64,000 bases of DNA, from the NCBI GenBank assembly GCA_015060335.1, contig SUYR01000015.1:1-64000 (forward strand), in the 5' to 3' direction. Made by a program: the position numbers and the translations under genes. Shown one piece after another: positions 32,827 through 39,795 of the stretch. Position 1 is the stretch's first letter. Every line of letters begins with the position of its first letter. The notes under the pieces are model-generated. The model was not told where the DNA came from. It worked only from the letters and a program-made list of their open reading frames with translations, and did no database searches. Source of the DNA: Bacteroidales bacterium (GTDB taxonomy: Bacteria; Bacteroidota; Bacteroidia; Bacteroidales; UBA932).

Positions 32827-33408
32827 ATGAATATAGGGAACAGGAAGATAATACTTGGCAGTGCATCCCCAAGACGAAAAGAGCTGCTCCAAGGACTTGA
32901 CATCGATTTCGAGGTGGACACCTGCAATGATTTCGAAGAAACATATTCTGACGAAACTCCTCATGAAAAGATTCCTGAAGTGCTGTCAGAGGGTAAATCT
33001 TTCGGATTTCACCGTGAATTGAAGGACAACGAAATTCTGATCACATCAGACACCCTTGTCCTCTGTGAAGACAAGGTCATGGGAAAGCCCCGCGACAGGG
33101 AGGATGCCTACCAGATGCTCAAACTGCTTTCAGGACGCCCGCACAAAGTCATAACAGCAGTCACTCTAAGAGACTCTGAAAGACACAGCACGTTCAGTGA
33201 CACTGCGAAAGTATTCTTCAAACACCTGACAGACAGCGAGATTTATTATTACATAGATAATTTCAAACCATTTGACAAGGCAGGAGCATACGGCATTCAG
33301 GAATGGATCGGATATATCGGAATAGAGAAGATCGAAGGATCTTATTTCAACATCATGGGTTTCCCTGTTCATCTGGTATATCAGGAATTGATGAAATTCA
33401 TAGGATAA
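32827..33408 (+). CDS. Maf-family nucleoside triphosphate pyrophosphatase
   Basis: The protein has 193 residues. It begins MNIGNRKIILGSASPRRKEL, with the SASPRR signature, followed by the catalytic ITSDTLVLCEDKVMGKPRD loop and YHK-like substrate residues further on. Maf proteins hydrolyse dTTP, UTP or modified pyrimidine triphosphates to monophosphates, cleaning the pool. The subfamily (YhdE, YceF) cannot be fixed by eye. ATG 32827 is preferred over an upstream TTG at 32803 that overlaps the promoter box. The CpsB-like gene follows after 3 bp. Confidence 0.9.
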   Translation: MNIGNRKIILGSASPRRKELLQGLDIDFEVDTCNDFEETYSDETPHEKIPEVLSEGKSFGFHRELKDNEILITSDTLVLCEDKVMGKPRDREDAYQMLKLLSGRPHKVITAVTLRDSERHSTFSDTAKVFFKHLTDSEIYYYIDNFKPFDKAGAYGIQEWIGYIGIEKIEGSYFNIMGFPVHLVYQELMKFIG

Positions 33409-33411
33409 GTT

Positions 33412-34062
33412 ATGAAAATAGACTATCATAGCCATATTCTCCCTGCCCTGGACGACGGAGCGACATGCATAGAGGATTCTTTAATGCTTGCCAAAGCATT
33501 GAAGGACTGGGGTTTTGACAGGGTCACCTGCACTCCTCATATAACAAATCTACATCGCAACACTCCAGACACCATCAGACCTGCTTTTGAGTTGCTCCAG
33601 GAAGAATTGAAATCGAATGATGTCGACCTTGAAATAAGGATGTCTGCGGAATACAGGCTTGTACCCCAGACGTGGCCGGAAGTACTGGAAAAGAACTGGC
33701 TCATGCCTATCGAAGATAAGTACATCCTTATGGAACTTCCGATAAGCAAGCCGGAACAGATGAAAGACATCAAGCCGATTGAAGAATTCAAAAGAATCAT
33801 TTCAATGGGTCTGACGCCAATACTCCCCCATCCTGAAAGATATTTTTACCTCAGCCACAGGGAACTGATGTCATATGTAGATGCAGGAGTAAAGATACAG
33901 TGCAACTACGGTTCTTTAGCCGGTCTTTATGGAGACACGGTCGAGCAGAACGTGCGCAATATCATCTCGGAAGGTATTGTTTCCTTCTATGGTACTGACC
34001 TGCATAATGAACATTACGTCAAAGTGCTGACGGAATGGTTCAAGAAAAACGGATCTTGCTGA
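33412..34062 (+). CDS. CpsB/YwqE-like PHP-fold phosphatase
   Basis: The 216-residue protein starts KIDYHSHILPALDDGA, the HxH metal-binding N-terminus of CpsB/CapC manganese-dependent tyrosine phosphatases. Further metal-site blocks are VTCTPHI, LPHPERY and SFYGTDLHNEH near the C-terminus. In firmicutes these enzymes counteract the BY-kinase of capsule synthesis. No kinase or capsule export gene adjoins here, so the role in this organism is open. It is co-oriented with maf. Confidence 0.85.
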   Translation: MKIDYHSHILPALDDGATCIEDSLMLAKALKDWGFDRVTCTPHITNLHRNTPDTIRPAFELLQEELKSNDVDLEIRMSAEYRLVPQTWPEVLEKNWLMPIEDKYILMELPISKPEQMKDIKPIEEFKRIISMGLTPILPHPERYFYLSHRELMSYVDAGVKIQCNYGSLAGLYGDTVEQNVRNIISEGIVSFYGTDLHNEHYVKVLTEWFKKNGSC

Positions 34063-34067
34063 CCTTC

Positions 34068-35348
34068 CTAAAGAAGAAAGTCAACAAGATCACTGTCTTT
34101 TGAAGATATTTCAGTAAACACCCTTTCCCTTTCAACAGCATCTGCCAGACCTGACGGAAGTTCCGGTGTACGACCAATTGCCTGCTGTATGACCTCGCAG
34201 AACTTGGCTGCATGTGCAGTAGAAAGCCAGAATCCGTCAGCAGAATAATGTCTGGTGGCAAGATAACCTACTGCGCTATGAGGATCCGAAACATAACCAT
34301 ATGAGTCGTATATTTCCCTGATGGCATCAAGAATCTGAGCATCGGTACAAGAAAATCCCTTTATCTCAGAAGTCATCGATTCATACGAATCATCGCAAAG
34401 CCAAAGCATTCTTTCGAAATTGCTCGGATCACCTACATCCATAGCGTTGGCTACGGTCCTTACCGACGGACGCGGACGATACTCACCTGTTACAAGATAC
34501 TCAGGTACTACATCGTTTGCATTCGATGCTGCTACAAAGCTTTTTACAGGAAGTCCCATTCTCTTTGCAAACATACCTGCAGCAAGATTTCCGTAATTTC
34601 CGCTTGGCACCACTACCACAGGAGAGTCCTTGCCTGTCTTTTTCTTCCACTGGCAATATGCATAGAAATAATAGAACGACTGAGGCAGCCAACGCAGAAG
34701 ATTTATTGAATTCGCCGAAGTAATACGTACTTTGCTCCTGAGATCCTTATCCTTGAACATTGTCTTCACAAGTCTCTGGCAGTCATCAAAATTGCCGGCA
34801 ACCTTCAAAGGATGTATGTTTCCGCCCAAAGTGGTCATTTGAGCCTCCTGAAGAGGACTGACCTTTCCGTCGGGATACAGTATCACCACACGAACGTTTT
34901 CTACACCATAAAACCCGTGAGCTACAGCACTTCCTGTATCTCCGGATGTAGCCGCAAGAATAGTAATCTGCTCTCCATCACCCAGATATCCAAGCATCCT
35001 TCCCATAAAACGGGCACCAAAATCCTTGAATGCATATGTAGGTCCATGGAAGAGTTCCAGATTATACAGGCCTTCTGCAATGGAATTGAGTTCAATCGGA
35101 AAATCATACGCATCACGTACGAGTCTGTCCATATCCTCAGCAGGAATATCATCAAACACCGTCTGAGCCAGATATATAGCCATATCTGCATATGATATAT
35201 CAGCAAGTCTTTCAACTTCTGTCATATCGATCTGTGGGATGGATTCGGGAACGAACAGGCCTCCATCAGGAGCGAGTCCGGCAAAAGCTGCATCTTTCAG
35301 CGAAAAAGGAGTTGAATGAGATTTATCTCTTGTGCTATAATATTTCAT
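34068..35348 (-). CDS. thrC: threonine synthase
   Basis: The 426-residue PLP enzyme converts O-phosphohomoserine to threonine. It begins MKYYSTRDKSHSTPFSLKDA and carries the PLP lysine in GPTYAFKDFGARFMG, the phosphate-binding LAATSGDTGSAVAHGF, and PSGNYGNLAAGMFAKRMGLP. These are the features of the ThrC class found in E. coli. It follows thrB by 11 bp in the same direction, so thrB-thrC form an operon, downstream of the leader described at 36451. Confidence 0.96.
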   Translation of the reverse strand: MKYYSTRDKSHSTPFSLKDAAFAGLAPDGGLFVPESIPQIDMTEVERLADISYADMAIYLAQTVFDDIPAEDMDRLVRDAYDFPIELNSIAEGLYNLELFHGPTYAFKDFGARFMGRMLGYLGDGEQITILAATSGDTGSAVAHGFYGVENVRVVILYPDGKVSPLQEAQMTTLGGNIHPLKVAGNFDDCQRLVKTMFKDKDLRSKVRITSANSINLLRWLPQSFYYFYAYCQWKKKTGKDSPVVVVPSGNYGNLAAGMFAKRMGLPVKSFVAASNANDVVPEYLVTGEYRPRPSVRTVANAMDVGDPSNFERMLWLCDDSYESMTSEIKGFSCTDAQILDAIREIYDSYGYVSDPHSAVGYLATRHYSADGFWLSTAHAAKFCEVIQQAIGRTPELPSGLADAVERERVFTEISSKDSDLVDFLL

Positions 35349-35359
35349 GATATTTCAGA

Positions 35360-36307
35360 TTAACGGGATGACAACGACGAATTCAATACTCTTGCACCTT
35401 CATTGGAAACAGTACCCACATACAGGTCAGATCCAATACCCATATCGGCAAAATGTCTGCTCATGACTTCTCCAACCTTGGATGCTGTCTCCATGTCTGG
35501 GGAAACAGCAAAGACAGAAGGGCCTGAACCTGAAATATTTACTGAAAGGGCACCTGTAGCAAGAACTTTTGATCGAAGTTCGTCGAAACCAGGGATGAAT
35601 GCCTTTCGGTGGGGCTCTATGACAGAATCCACCATCGACCTTCCTATCAGATACACATCCTTAAGAGCAAGTCCTGCAACAAGTCCGGCAACATTACCCC
35701 ACTGCTTCACTGCAAGTCTGAGTGTAATATCCTTTGGAAGAACGGCACGTGCGTCCTTTGTACTTACCATTATATCAGGGTGTACCACCGAACAGAAGAA
35801 ATTGTCCGGAACAGGAAGTCTGACTATATCCAGAGGTTCATATCCACGCATCAGTACTACACCTCCAAGAATGGCAGGTCCCACATTATCCGCATGTGGA
35901 GTTCCTCCACTTATGAGTTTTTCTCCTTCCATTGCAAACTCCACCAGCTTTTCCGGTGTAAAAGGACATCCGAGAGCCTCGTTCAGTGCATAGACTGCAG
36001 CTGCACTCGACGCCGCACTTGAACCGATTCCACTGCCTGGAGATATCTTATGTTCAACAACAACTTCTATCATCCTCGGTTCTCCGAACTCATTCATCAA
36101 AGCTCTTACTGCCGGAGTGATAACATTCTTGTCCAATTCAGTCGGAAGGTCAACACTGCTCCTGTTTTCTATAGTAAGACCGTCTCCTTCGCTTACACTG
36201 ACTGAGACGATATCTCCTACTCCATTAAGAGTCATACCCATGACATCAAAACCACATCCCATGTTTGCAACTGTACCAGGTGCAAATACCCTAACATTCT
36301 TTTTCAT
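35360..36307 (-). CDS. thrB: homoserine kinase
   Basis: The 315-residue GHMP kinase makes O-phosphohomoserine for ThrC. It begins KKNVRVFAPGTVANMGCGFD. The ATP-binding loop is PGSGIGSSAASSAAAVYAL, and the C-terminal GHMP block is VNISGSGPSVFAVS. Length matches other bacterial ThrB proteins. The usual Bacteroidota partner thrA (aspartate kinase/homoserine dehydrogenase) is not next to it within the window. Upstream lies a roughly 260-nt leader with a Thr/Ile-rich peptide and alternative RNA pairings. Confidence 0.95.
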   Translation of the reverse strand: MKKNVRVFAPGTVANMGCGFDVMGMTLNGVGDIVSVSVSEGDGLTIENRSSVDLPTELDKNVITPAVRALMNEFGEPRMIEVVVEHKISPGSGIGSSAASSAAAVYALNEALGCPFTPEKLVEFAMEGEKLISGGTPHADNVGPAILGGVVLMRGYEPLDIVRLPVPDNFFCSVVHPDIMVSTKDARAVLPKDITLRLAVKQWGNVAGLVAGLALKDVYLIGRSMVDSVIEPHRKAFIPGFDELRSKVLATGALSVNISGSGPSVFAVSPDMETASKVGEVMSRHFADMGIGSDLYVGTVSNEGARVLNSSLSSR

Positions 36308-36450
36308 ACTATCAATATTTGCGGCTTGCAGCCAACAGGAATAAAAAGGGGAACCTGCCGGCTTGAGAGCCAGTCCGTATAAATAAATATAATCTCTGAA
36401 AACTGCGCCGTCGTCTGAAACCTTGTCAGCACCTTACGGCAAAAAGAAAA
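36308..36450 (-). promoter_or_regulatory. thrBC leader RNA: candidate attenuator structures
   Basis: Read on the minus strand, the RNA after the leader stop has arm TGCCGTAAG (36441-36433), perfectly complementary to CTTACGGCA (36506-36498) inside the leader peptide. The same arm's GCCGT can instead pair with ACGGC (36411-36407), enclosing an inner CTGA/TCAG stem followed by a T4 stretch. Nearer thrB, GCCGGCAGG pairs with CCTGTTGGC (9 bp with G-U pairs), and a competing CTGGCT/AGCCGG hairpin overlaps it. These mutually exclusive pairings fit attenuation, but I cannot say which hairpin is the terminator. Confidence 0.55.
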
Positions 36451-36549
36451 CTATAACCCCAATGGGGTAATGGTTGTAATACCAGAAACCGTGGTAATGC
36501 CGTAAGACATCCCGATACCGATACCTGTTATATATTGATTGAATAACAT
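36451..36549 (-). CDS. thrL: threonine/isoleucine-rich leader peptide of thrBC
   Basis: This 32-codon ORF runs from ATG 36549 to TAG 36451-36453. Six of 32 residues are Thr and six are Ile, concentrated in the second half: YGITTVSGITTITPLGL. E. coli ThrL, which controls thrABC by ribosome stalling at Thr/Ile codons, has the same bias. A consensus promoter ends 25 bp upstream of the ATG. The regulatory codons lie right after the RNA segment CTTACGGCA, which pairs with a downstream arm, so a stalled ribosome would mask that segment. The peptide has no other evident purpose. Symbol by analogy only. Confidence 0.7.
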   Translation of the reverse strand: MLFNQYITGIGIGMSYGITTVSGITTITPLGL

Positions 36550-36573
36550 TACAACCTCGTGATTAACAGAATG

Positions 36574-36603
36574 CAAATTTAGGACATTTATTCATATATG
36601 CAA
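36574..36603 (-). promoter_or_regulatory. promoter of the thr leader/thrBC operon
   Basis: On the minus strand, TTG (36601-36603), 19 bp, then TAAATTTG (36574-36581), a full consensus match. The predicted start of transcription is near 36567, giving a 260-nt leader before thrB. Confidence 0.8.
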
Positions 36604-36639
36604 GTATGTGACCAAAAATAATTGCATAAGTCAACATCT

Positions 36640-36669
36640 AAAAAAAGGCCTCAGAACATATCTGAAGCC
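36640..36669 (-). terminator. terminator of the two-component operon
   Basis: On the minus strand, GGCTTCAGA (36669-36661), loop TATGT, TCTGAGGCC (36655-36647), then seven T. It stops leftward transcription from the histidine kinase gene just before the thr promoter. Confidence 0.85.
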
Positions 36670-36708
36670 CATGTATGAATTTGTAACATTTTATTAACCT
36701 GGAAAATA

Positions 36709-36738
36709 TTGCAGATGTCGCCAAAGTCCGTACCTTTG
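36709..36738 (+). promoter_or_regulatory. promoter of the candidate small RNA
   Basis: TTG (36709-36711), 19 bp, TACCTTTG (36731-36738), in an otherwise empty plus-strand region. It matches the same consensus as the best protein-gene promoters here. Confidence 0.7.
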
Positions 36739-36744
36739 CACCCG

Positions 36745-36821
36745 GTTATTAGTTTTAGTGTTATTAATTATGTGGTTAGTGTGAGACGTCCCCGCGAGAG
36801 CGGCGAAGTCTCATTTTTTTT
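36745..36821 (+). ncRNA. candidate small RNA (about 77 nt), antisense to the kinase 3' UTR
   Basis: A consensus promoter at 36709-36738 is followed within 80 nt by a terminator-like hairpin: TGAGAC (36782-36787) pairs with GTCTCA (36808-36813), an inner CCGC/GCGG helix extends it, and eight T follow (36814-36821). The body before the hairpin is U- and A-rich (TTATTAGTTTTAGTG). The only ORF is a 4-codon MWLV. No gene follows on this strand before the converging histidine kinase ends at 36830. It is therefore a free-standing transcript candidate lying opposite the kinase mRNA 3' UTR. Transcription is inferred, not shown. Confidence 0.55.
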
Positions 36822-36829
36822 GCAATACC

Positions 36830-37624
36830 TTATCCCCTCATAATAGTGAACTGAAACATCAGTCCCCCTTCTTCCCTGTTGGAGACCTTTATCTTTCCAC
36901 CGTGAAAGTCAACGGCATTGCGTACTATAGACAATCCGAGTCCGGATCCTCCGTCATCTCTGGTCCGTCCCTCAGACACCCTGTAGAATCTCTCGAAGAT
37001 ACGTTCAAGATGTTCTTCCGCAACACCGGTACCCGTATCATAATATGTTATGTAATGACACTTGTCTGACGGAATATATAGGCTTTCAAGATGAACGGTA
37101 ATACCAGGACCGGCATATTTCAAGCTGTTCTCTACAAGATTTCTCAAAATCGAATAGATAAGGGTCCTGTTGGCATTCATCATTGCTCCAGGGTGAACCT
37201 TATTCTCGACATTTATATTACCGGCATTCGTCCTTTCACTGAATTCATCAAAGACTTCCTTTGCAATATCGTACAAATCGATTTCCGCTTTCTTGAAATT
37301 GGATGACTTTTCTTCGATCTTGCTTATCAATGCCATATCACTGATAAGCTCTGAAAGTCTGAGAGTCTGGTTGTATGCCCTTTCAAGAAAAACCTTCTTC
37401 TTTTCATGAGGCATGTCAGGACATGCAAGAAGAGTCTCAAGGTATCCGCGGATACTTGTCACCGGGGTACGGAGTTCATGGGCAATATTGCTCGTCATCT
37501 GTTTCTTGAGCAAAGAATTCTTCTTGTCACTTCTGAGATTTTCTTCCCTAAGATAGCGCATGAGCAGAGCGACTACCAATATGATTGTAGCCACTGCAAG
37601 TATGAAAAGCCAGAGAAAAACCAT
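36830..37624 (-). CDS. sensor histidine kinase without extracytoplasmic sensor
   Basis: The 264-residue kinase has a single N-terminal helix (about 3-22), then directly the HisKA domain with MTSNIAHELRTPVTSIRGYL (phospho-acceptor His49) and the HATPase domain with LRNLVENSLKYA (N box), YYDTGTGVAEEHLERIFERF (G1/F) and GGSGLGLSIVRNAV (G2). No PAS, HAMP or periplasmic domain is present. Classical PhoR-like kinases are longer, so signal input must come through the membrane helix or a partner. It begins 4 bp after the response-regulator gene and is probably its partner. Confidence 0.9.
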   Translation of the reverse strand: MVFLWLFILAVATIILVVALLMRYLREENLRSDKKNSLLKKQMTSNIAHELRTPVTSIRGYLETLLACPDMPHEKKKVFLERAYNQTLRLSELISDMALISKIEEKSSNFKKAEIDLYDIAKEVFDEFSERTNAGNINVENKVHPGAMMNANRTLIYSILRNLVENSLKYAGPGITVHLESLYIPSDKCHYITYYDTGTGVAEEHLERIFERFYRVSEGRTRDDGGSGLGLSIVRNAVDFHGGKIKVSNREEGGLMFQFTIMRG

Positions 37625-37628
37625 AAGA

Positions 37629-38318
37629 TTAGTCTACCTGATTGAACGTATAACCATAGCCGGACCTGTTGGTCAGATACACCTTGCACGCACCAAGCTT
37701 GGACCTTATTCTTGCTATATGGACATCCACTGTTCGGTCAAGAACGTAAGGGGCATCCTTCCACAACTCGGTAATAAGGTCATCTCGCGAGAATATCTTA
37801 CCAGGATTGGAAGCAAGAAGACTCAATATTTCGAATTCTTTCTTGGAGAACTGAACTGGCTGGTCTTCCACAAGTACAGTCTTTTTCTGAATGTCGATCT
37901 CAACCTTTCCTACCTTAACTATGTCGCTGTTCGGTGTCTGCAATGGTGAAGCCGCTTCAGTACGTCTGATGACCGCAGTCACCCTGGCAATCACCTCCTG
38001 AATAGAGAACGGCTTAGGAATATAGTCGTCAGCTCCGGTCGAAAAACCGGTCAGCAGATCATCCTGAGTATCCTTCGCGGTAAGGAAGATTATCGGTATC
38101 ATATTGCCTTCTTCACGCAATCTGGCAGCCATCTGAAAACCCGACATGCCATGCATCATGACATCAAGAAGAATAAGACTATGTCTGTTGGAGAGAACCG
38201 CCATAGCTTCCTCAGCAGAAGAGGCTGTCTCCACATTGAAACCGGCATTTTCGAGGTTGAACTGAAGAATATCGCGGATATCCGCTTCATCGTCAACAAT
38301 TAGGATTTTTCTGTCCAT
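37629..38318 (-). CDS. OmpR/PhoB-family response regulator
   Basis: The protein has 229 residues from ATG 38318. The receiver domain has the acidic pair DDE after KILIV, the phosphorylated Asp in HSLILLDVMMHG, and Lys in IFLTAKDTQDD. The winged-helix domain (about 130-229) has FSKKEFEILSLLASNPGKIF and VDVHIARIRSKLG. I prefer ATG 38318 (MDRKILIVDDE) over 38327 because a -7 box (minus-strand TAAGTTTG, 38341-38348) leaves only a very short leader. It is first in the operon with the kinase. Confidence 0.93.
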   Translation of the reverse strand: MDRKILIVDDEADIRDILQFNLENAGFNVETASSAEEAMAVLSNRHSLILLDVMMHGMSGFQMAARLREEGNMIPIIFLTAKDTQDDLLTGFSTGADDYIPKPFSIQEVIARVTAVIRRTEAASPLQTPNSDIVKVGKVEIDIQKKTVLVEDQPVQFSKKEFEILSLLASNPGKIFSRDDLITELWKDAPYVLDRTVDVHIARIRSKLGACKVYLTNRSGYGYTFNQVD

Positions 38319-38376
38319 AATATACATAAATCAATATCTGCAAACTTACATATTTTATTGGTCATTTGAAAGCGAC

Positions 38377-38407
38377 TTGAAAAATTAAAAGAAAAATATT
38401 ACTTTTG
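38377..38407 (+). promoter_or_regulatory. promoter of the PlsC-like gene
   Basis: TTG (38377-38379), 20 bp, TACTTTTG (38400-38407), ending 29 bp before the ATG. It faces the response-regulator promoter at 38341-38348. Confidence 0.65.
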
Positions 38408-38436
38408 CAGAACGTACTAAACCTAATTCAACTATA

Positions 38437-39795
38437 ATGAGACGTAACAAACCAAGAGAACATTCACTGTTTCTCAAAGCTTTCCGCGCATACCTGCAGT
38501 ATGTAAATTCCGGATTATATTTCAGAAAGGAACATGTATTGGGACTTGAGAACGTACCTACCAACGGTACTCCTCTGATTGTGGTTTCCAACCACCAGAA
38601 CTGTCTCAACGACCCGCTTTGTGTGTGCCTTCAGCTGACAGACAGGCGAATGAACTTCATCGCACGTGCAAACGTATTCAAGAATCCGATATTCAACAAG
38701 GCTCTCAGAGCCATGGGACTTCTTCCTGCATACAGAATGAGCCACGAAGGTCTGTCTGCGGTTTCCAAGAATCAGGAGACCTTCGACGATGCCGAAAAGG
38801 CATTGAATGACGGTGAGACATTGATGCTCTATCCGGAAGCTGACCATCAGGACAAGCGATGGCTCGGCAGATTCAAGCTCGGATACCTCAGAATCGCTTT
38901 TGCAGCAGCTGAAAAAATGGAATTCAAGCAGGACCTGATGATTCTTCCGTCTTGCAACCACTACTCCAACTATTTCCACGCAAGGACCGAGATGCTCATC
39001 CGATTCGGCAAGCCTATCTCGCTACAGCCATACTATGAAAAGTATCAGGAAGCACCTCGTGAAACAATGATGGAAGTGAACAAGGTTGTCAGAGAGGCGA
39101 TCAAGGAAATGATGCTGCATGTAGATGATCTTGAAAATTACGACCAGATCGATTTCCTTCGCGAAAACGAATACGGAAAGAAGTATGCTGTAGAGCATGG
39201 ATTCAACTTCAACTATCTTCCGTCAAAGCTTCTTTCTGACCAAAGTCTCGTAAATGCACTTCAGAAAGCATCTGAGGAACATCCGGAAGAAATGGCTGAA
39301 ATTTACAAGGATACAGAAACCTTGAAAAACGGCATCAAGCAACTGAAGATAAGAGACTGGTTGTTCCAGAAGAAATCAGGTGCCGGTGCTGCAGCTCTGA
39401 GAGGTCTCGGCCTGCTGATACTGCTGCCGTTGTTCATAGTTTCAATCATTCCTACAGCACTACTGTTCATCATTCCTGAGATATTCCTCAAGAAACTCAT
39501 AAAGGACCAGATGTTCTACAGCTCGTTCAACGTAGCTGTAAGTGCCTTTATATCAGTGCCTATTTGTCTCATCATCCCTATTATCTTCATATGGATATTT
39601 GCCGGATTCTGGTGGGCACTCGGATATTTCGTTGCATTCCCGATCATGTTTATTCTGGCATGGAACTACATAAGACTCTTCCTTAAGTTTATCGGAACAT
39701 GTAATTTTGCAGCAAGGAAAAACCGCGCTAAGGTCAATGAACTGAAGGAACTCCGCTCGAGCATTTTCAGCCGCCTCGACAAGATACTCGGATGA
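38437..39795 (+). CDS. PlsC-like glycerolipid acyltransferase with membrane tail
   Basis: The protein has 452 residues. The acyltransferase domain (about 30-250) contains VVSNHQNCLNDPLCV (His53 and Asp59, H-x5-D) and TLMLYPEADHQDKRWLGRFK, the phosphate-binding block. After a helical linker (about 250-310), two or three long hydrophobic segments (about 325-415, LLILLPLFIVSIIPTALLFI and ICLIIPIIFIWIFAGFWWAL) anchor it in the membrane. Bacteroidota commonly carry several such enzymes for phospholipid or ornithine-lipid synthesis. Acceptor specificity is unknown. It abuts recQ tail to tail. Confidence 0.85.
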   Translation: MRRNKPREHSLFLKAFRAYLQYVNSGLYFRKEHVLGLENVPTNGTPLIVVSNHQNCLNDPLCVCLQLTDRRMNFIARANVFKNPIFNKALRAMGLLPAYRMSHEGLSAVSKNQETFDDAEKALNDGETLMLYPEADHQDKRWLGRFKLGYLRIAFAAAEKMEFKQDLMILPSCNHYSNYFHARTEMLIRFGKPISLQPYYEKYQEAPRETMMEVNKVVREAIKEMMLHVDDLENYDQIDFLRENEYGKKYAVEHGFNFNYLPSKLLSDQSLVNALQKASEEHPEEMAEIYKDTETLKNGIKQLKIRDWLFQKKSGAGAAALRGLGLLILLPLFIVSIIPTALLFIIPEIFLKKLIKDQMFYSSFNVAVSAFISVPICLIIPIIFIWIFAGFWWALGYFVAFPIMFILAWNYIRLFLKFIGTCNFAARKNRAKVNELKELRSSIFSRLDKILG

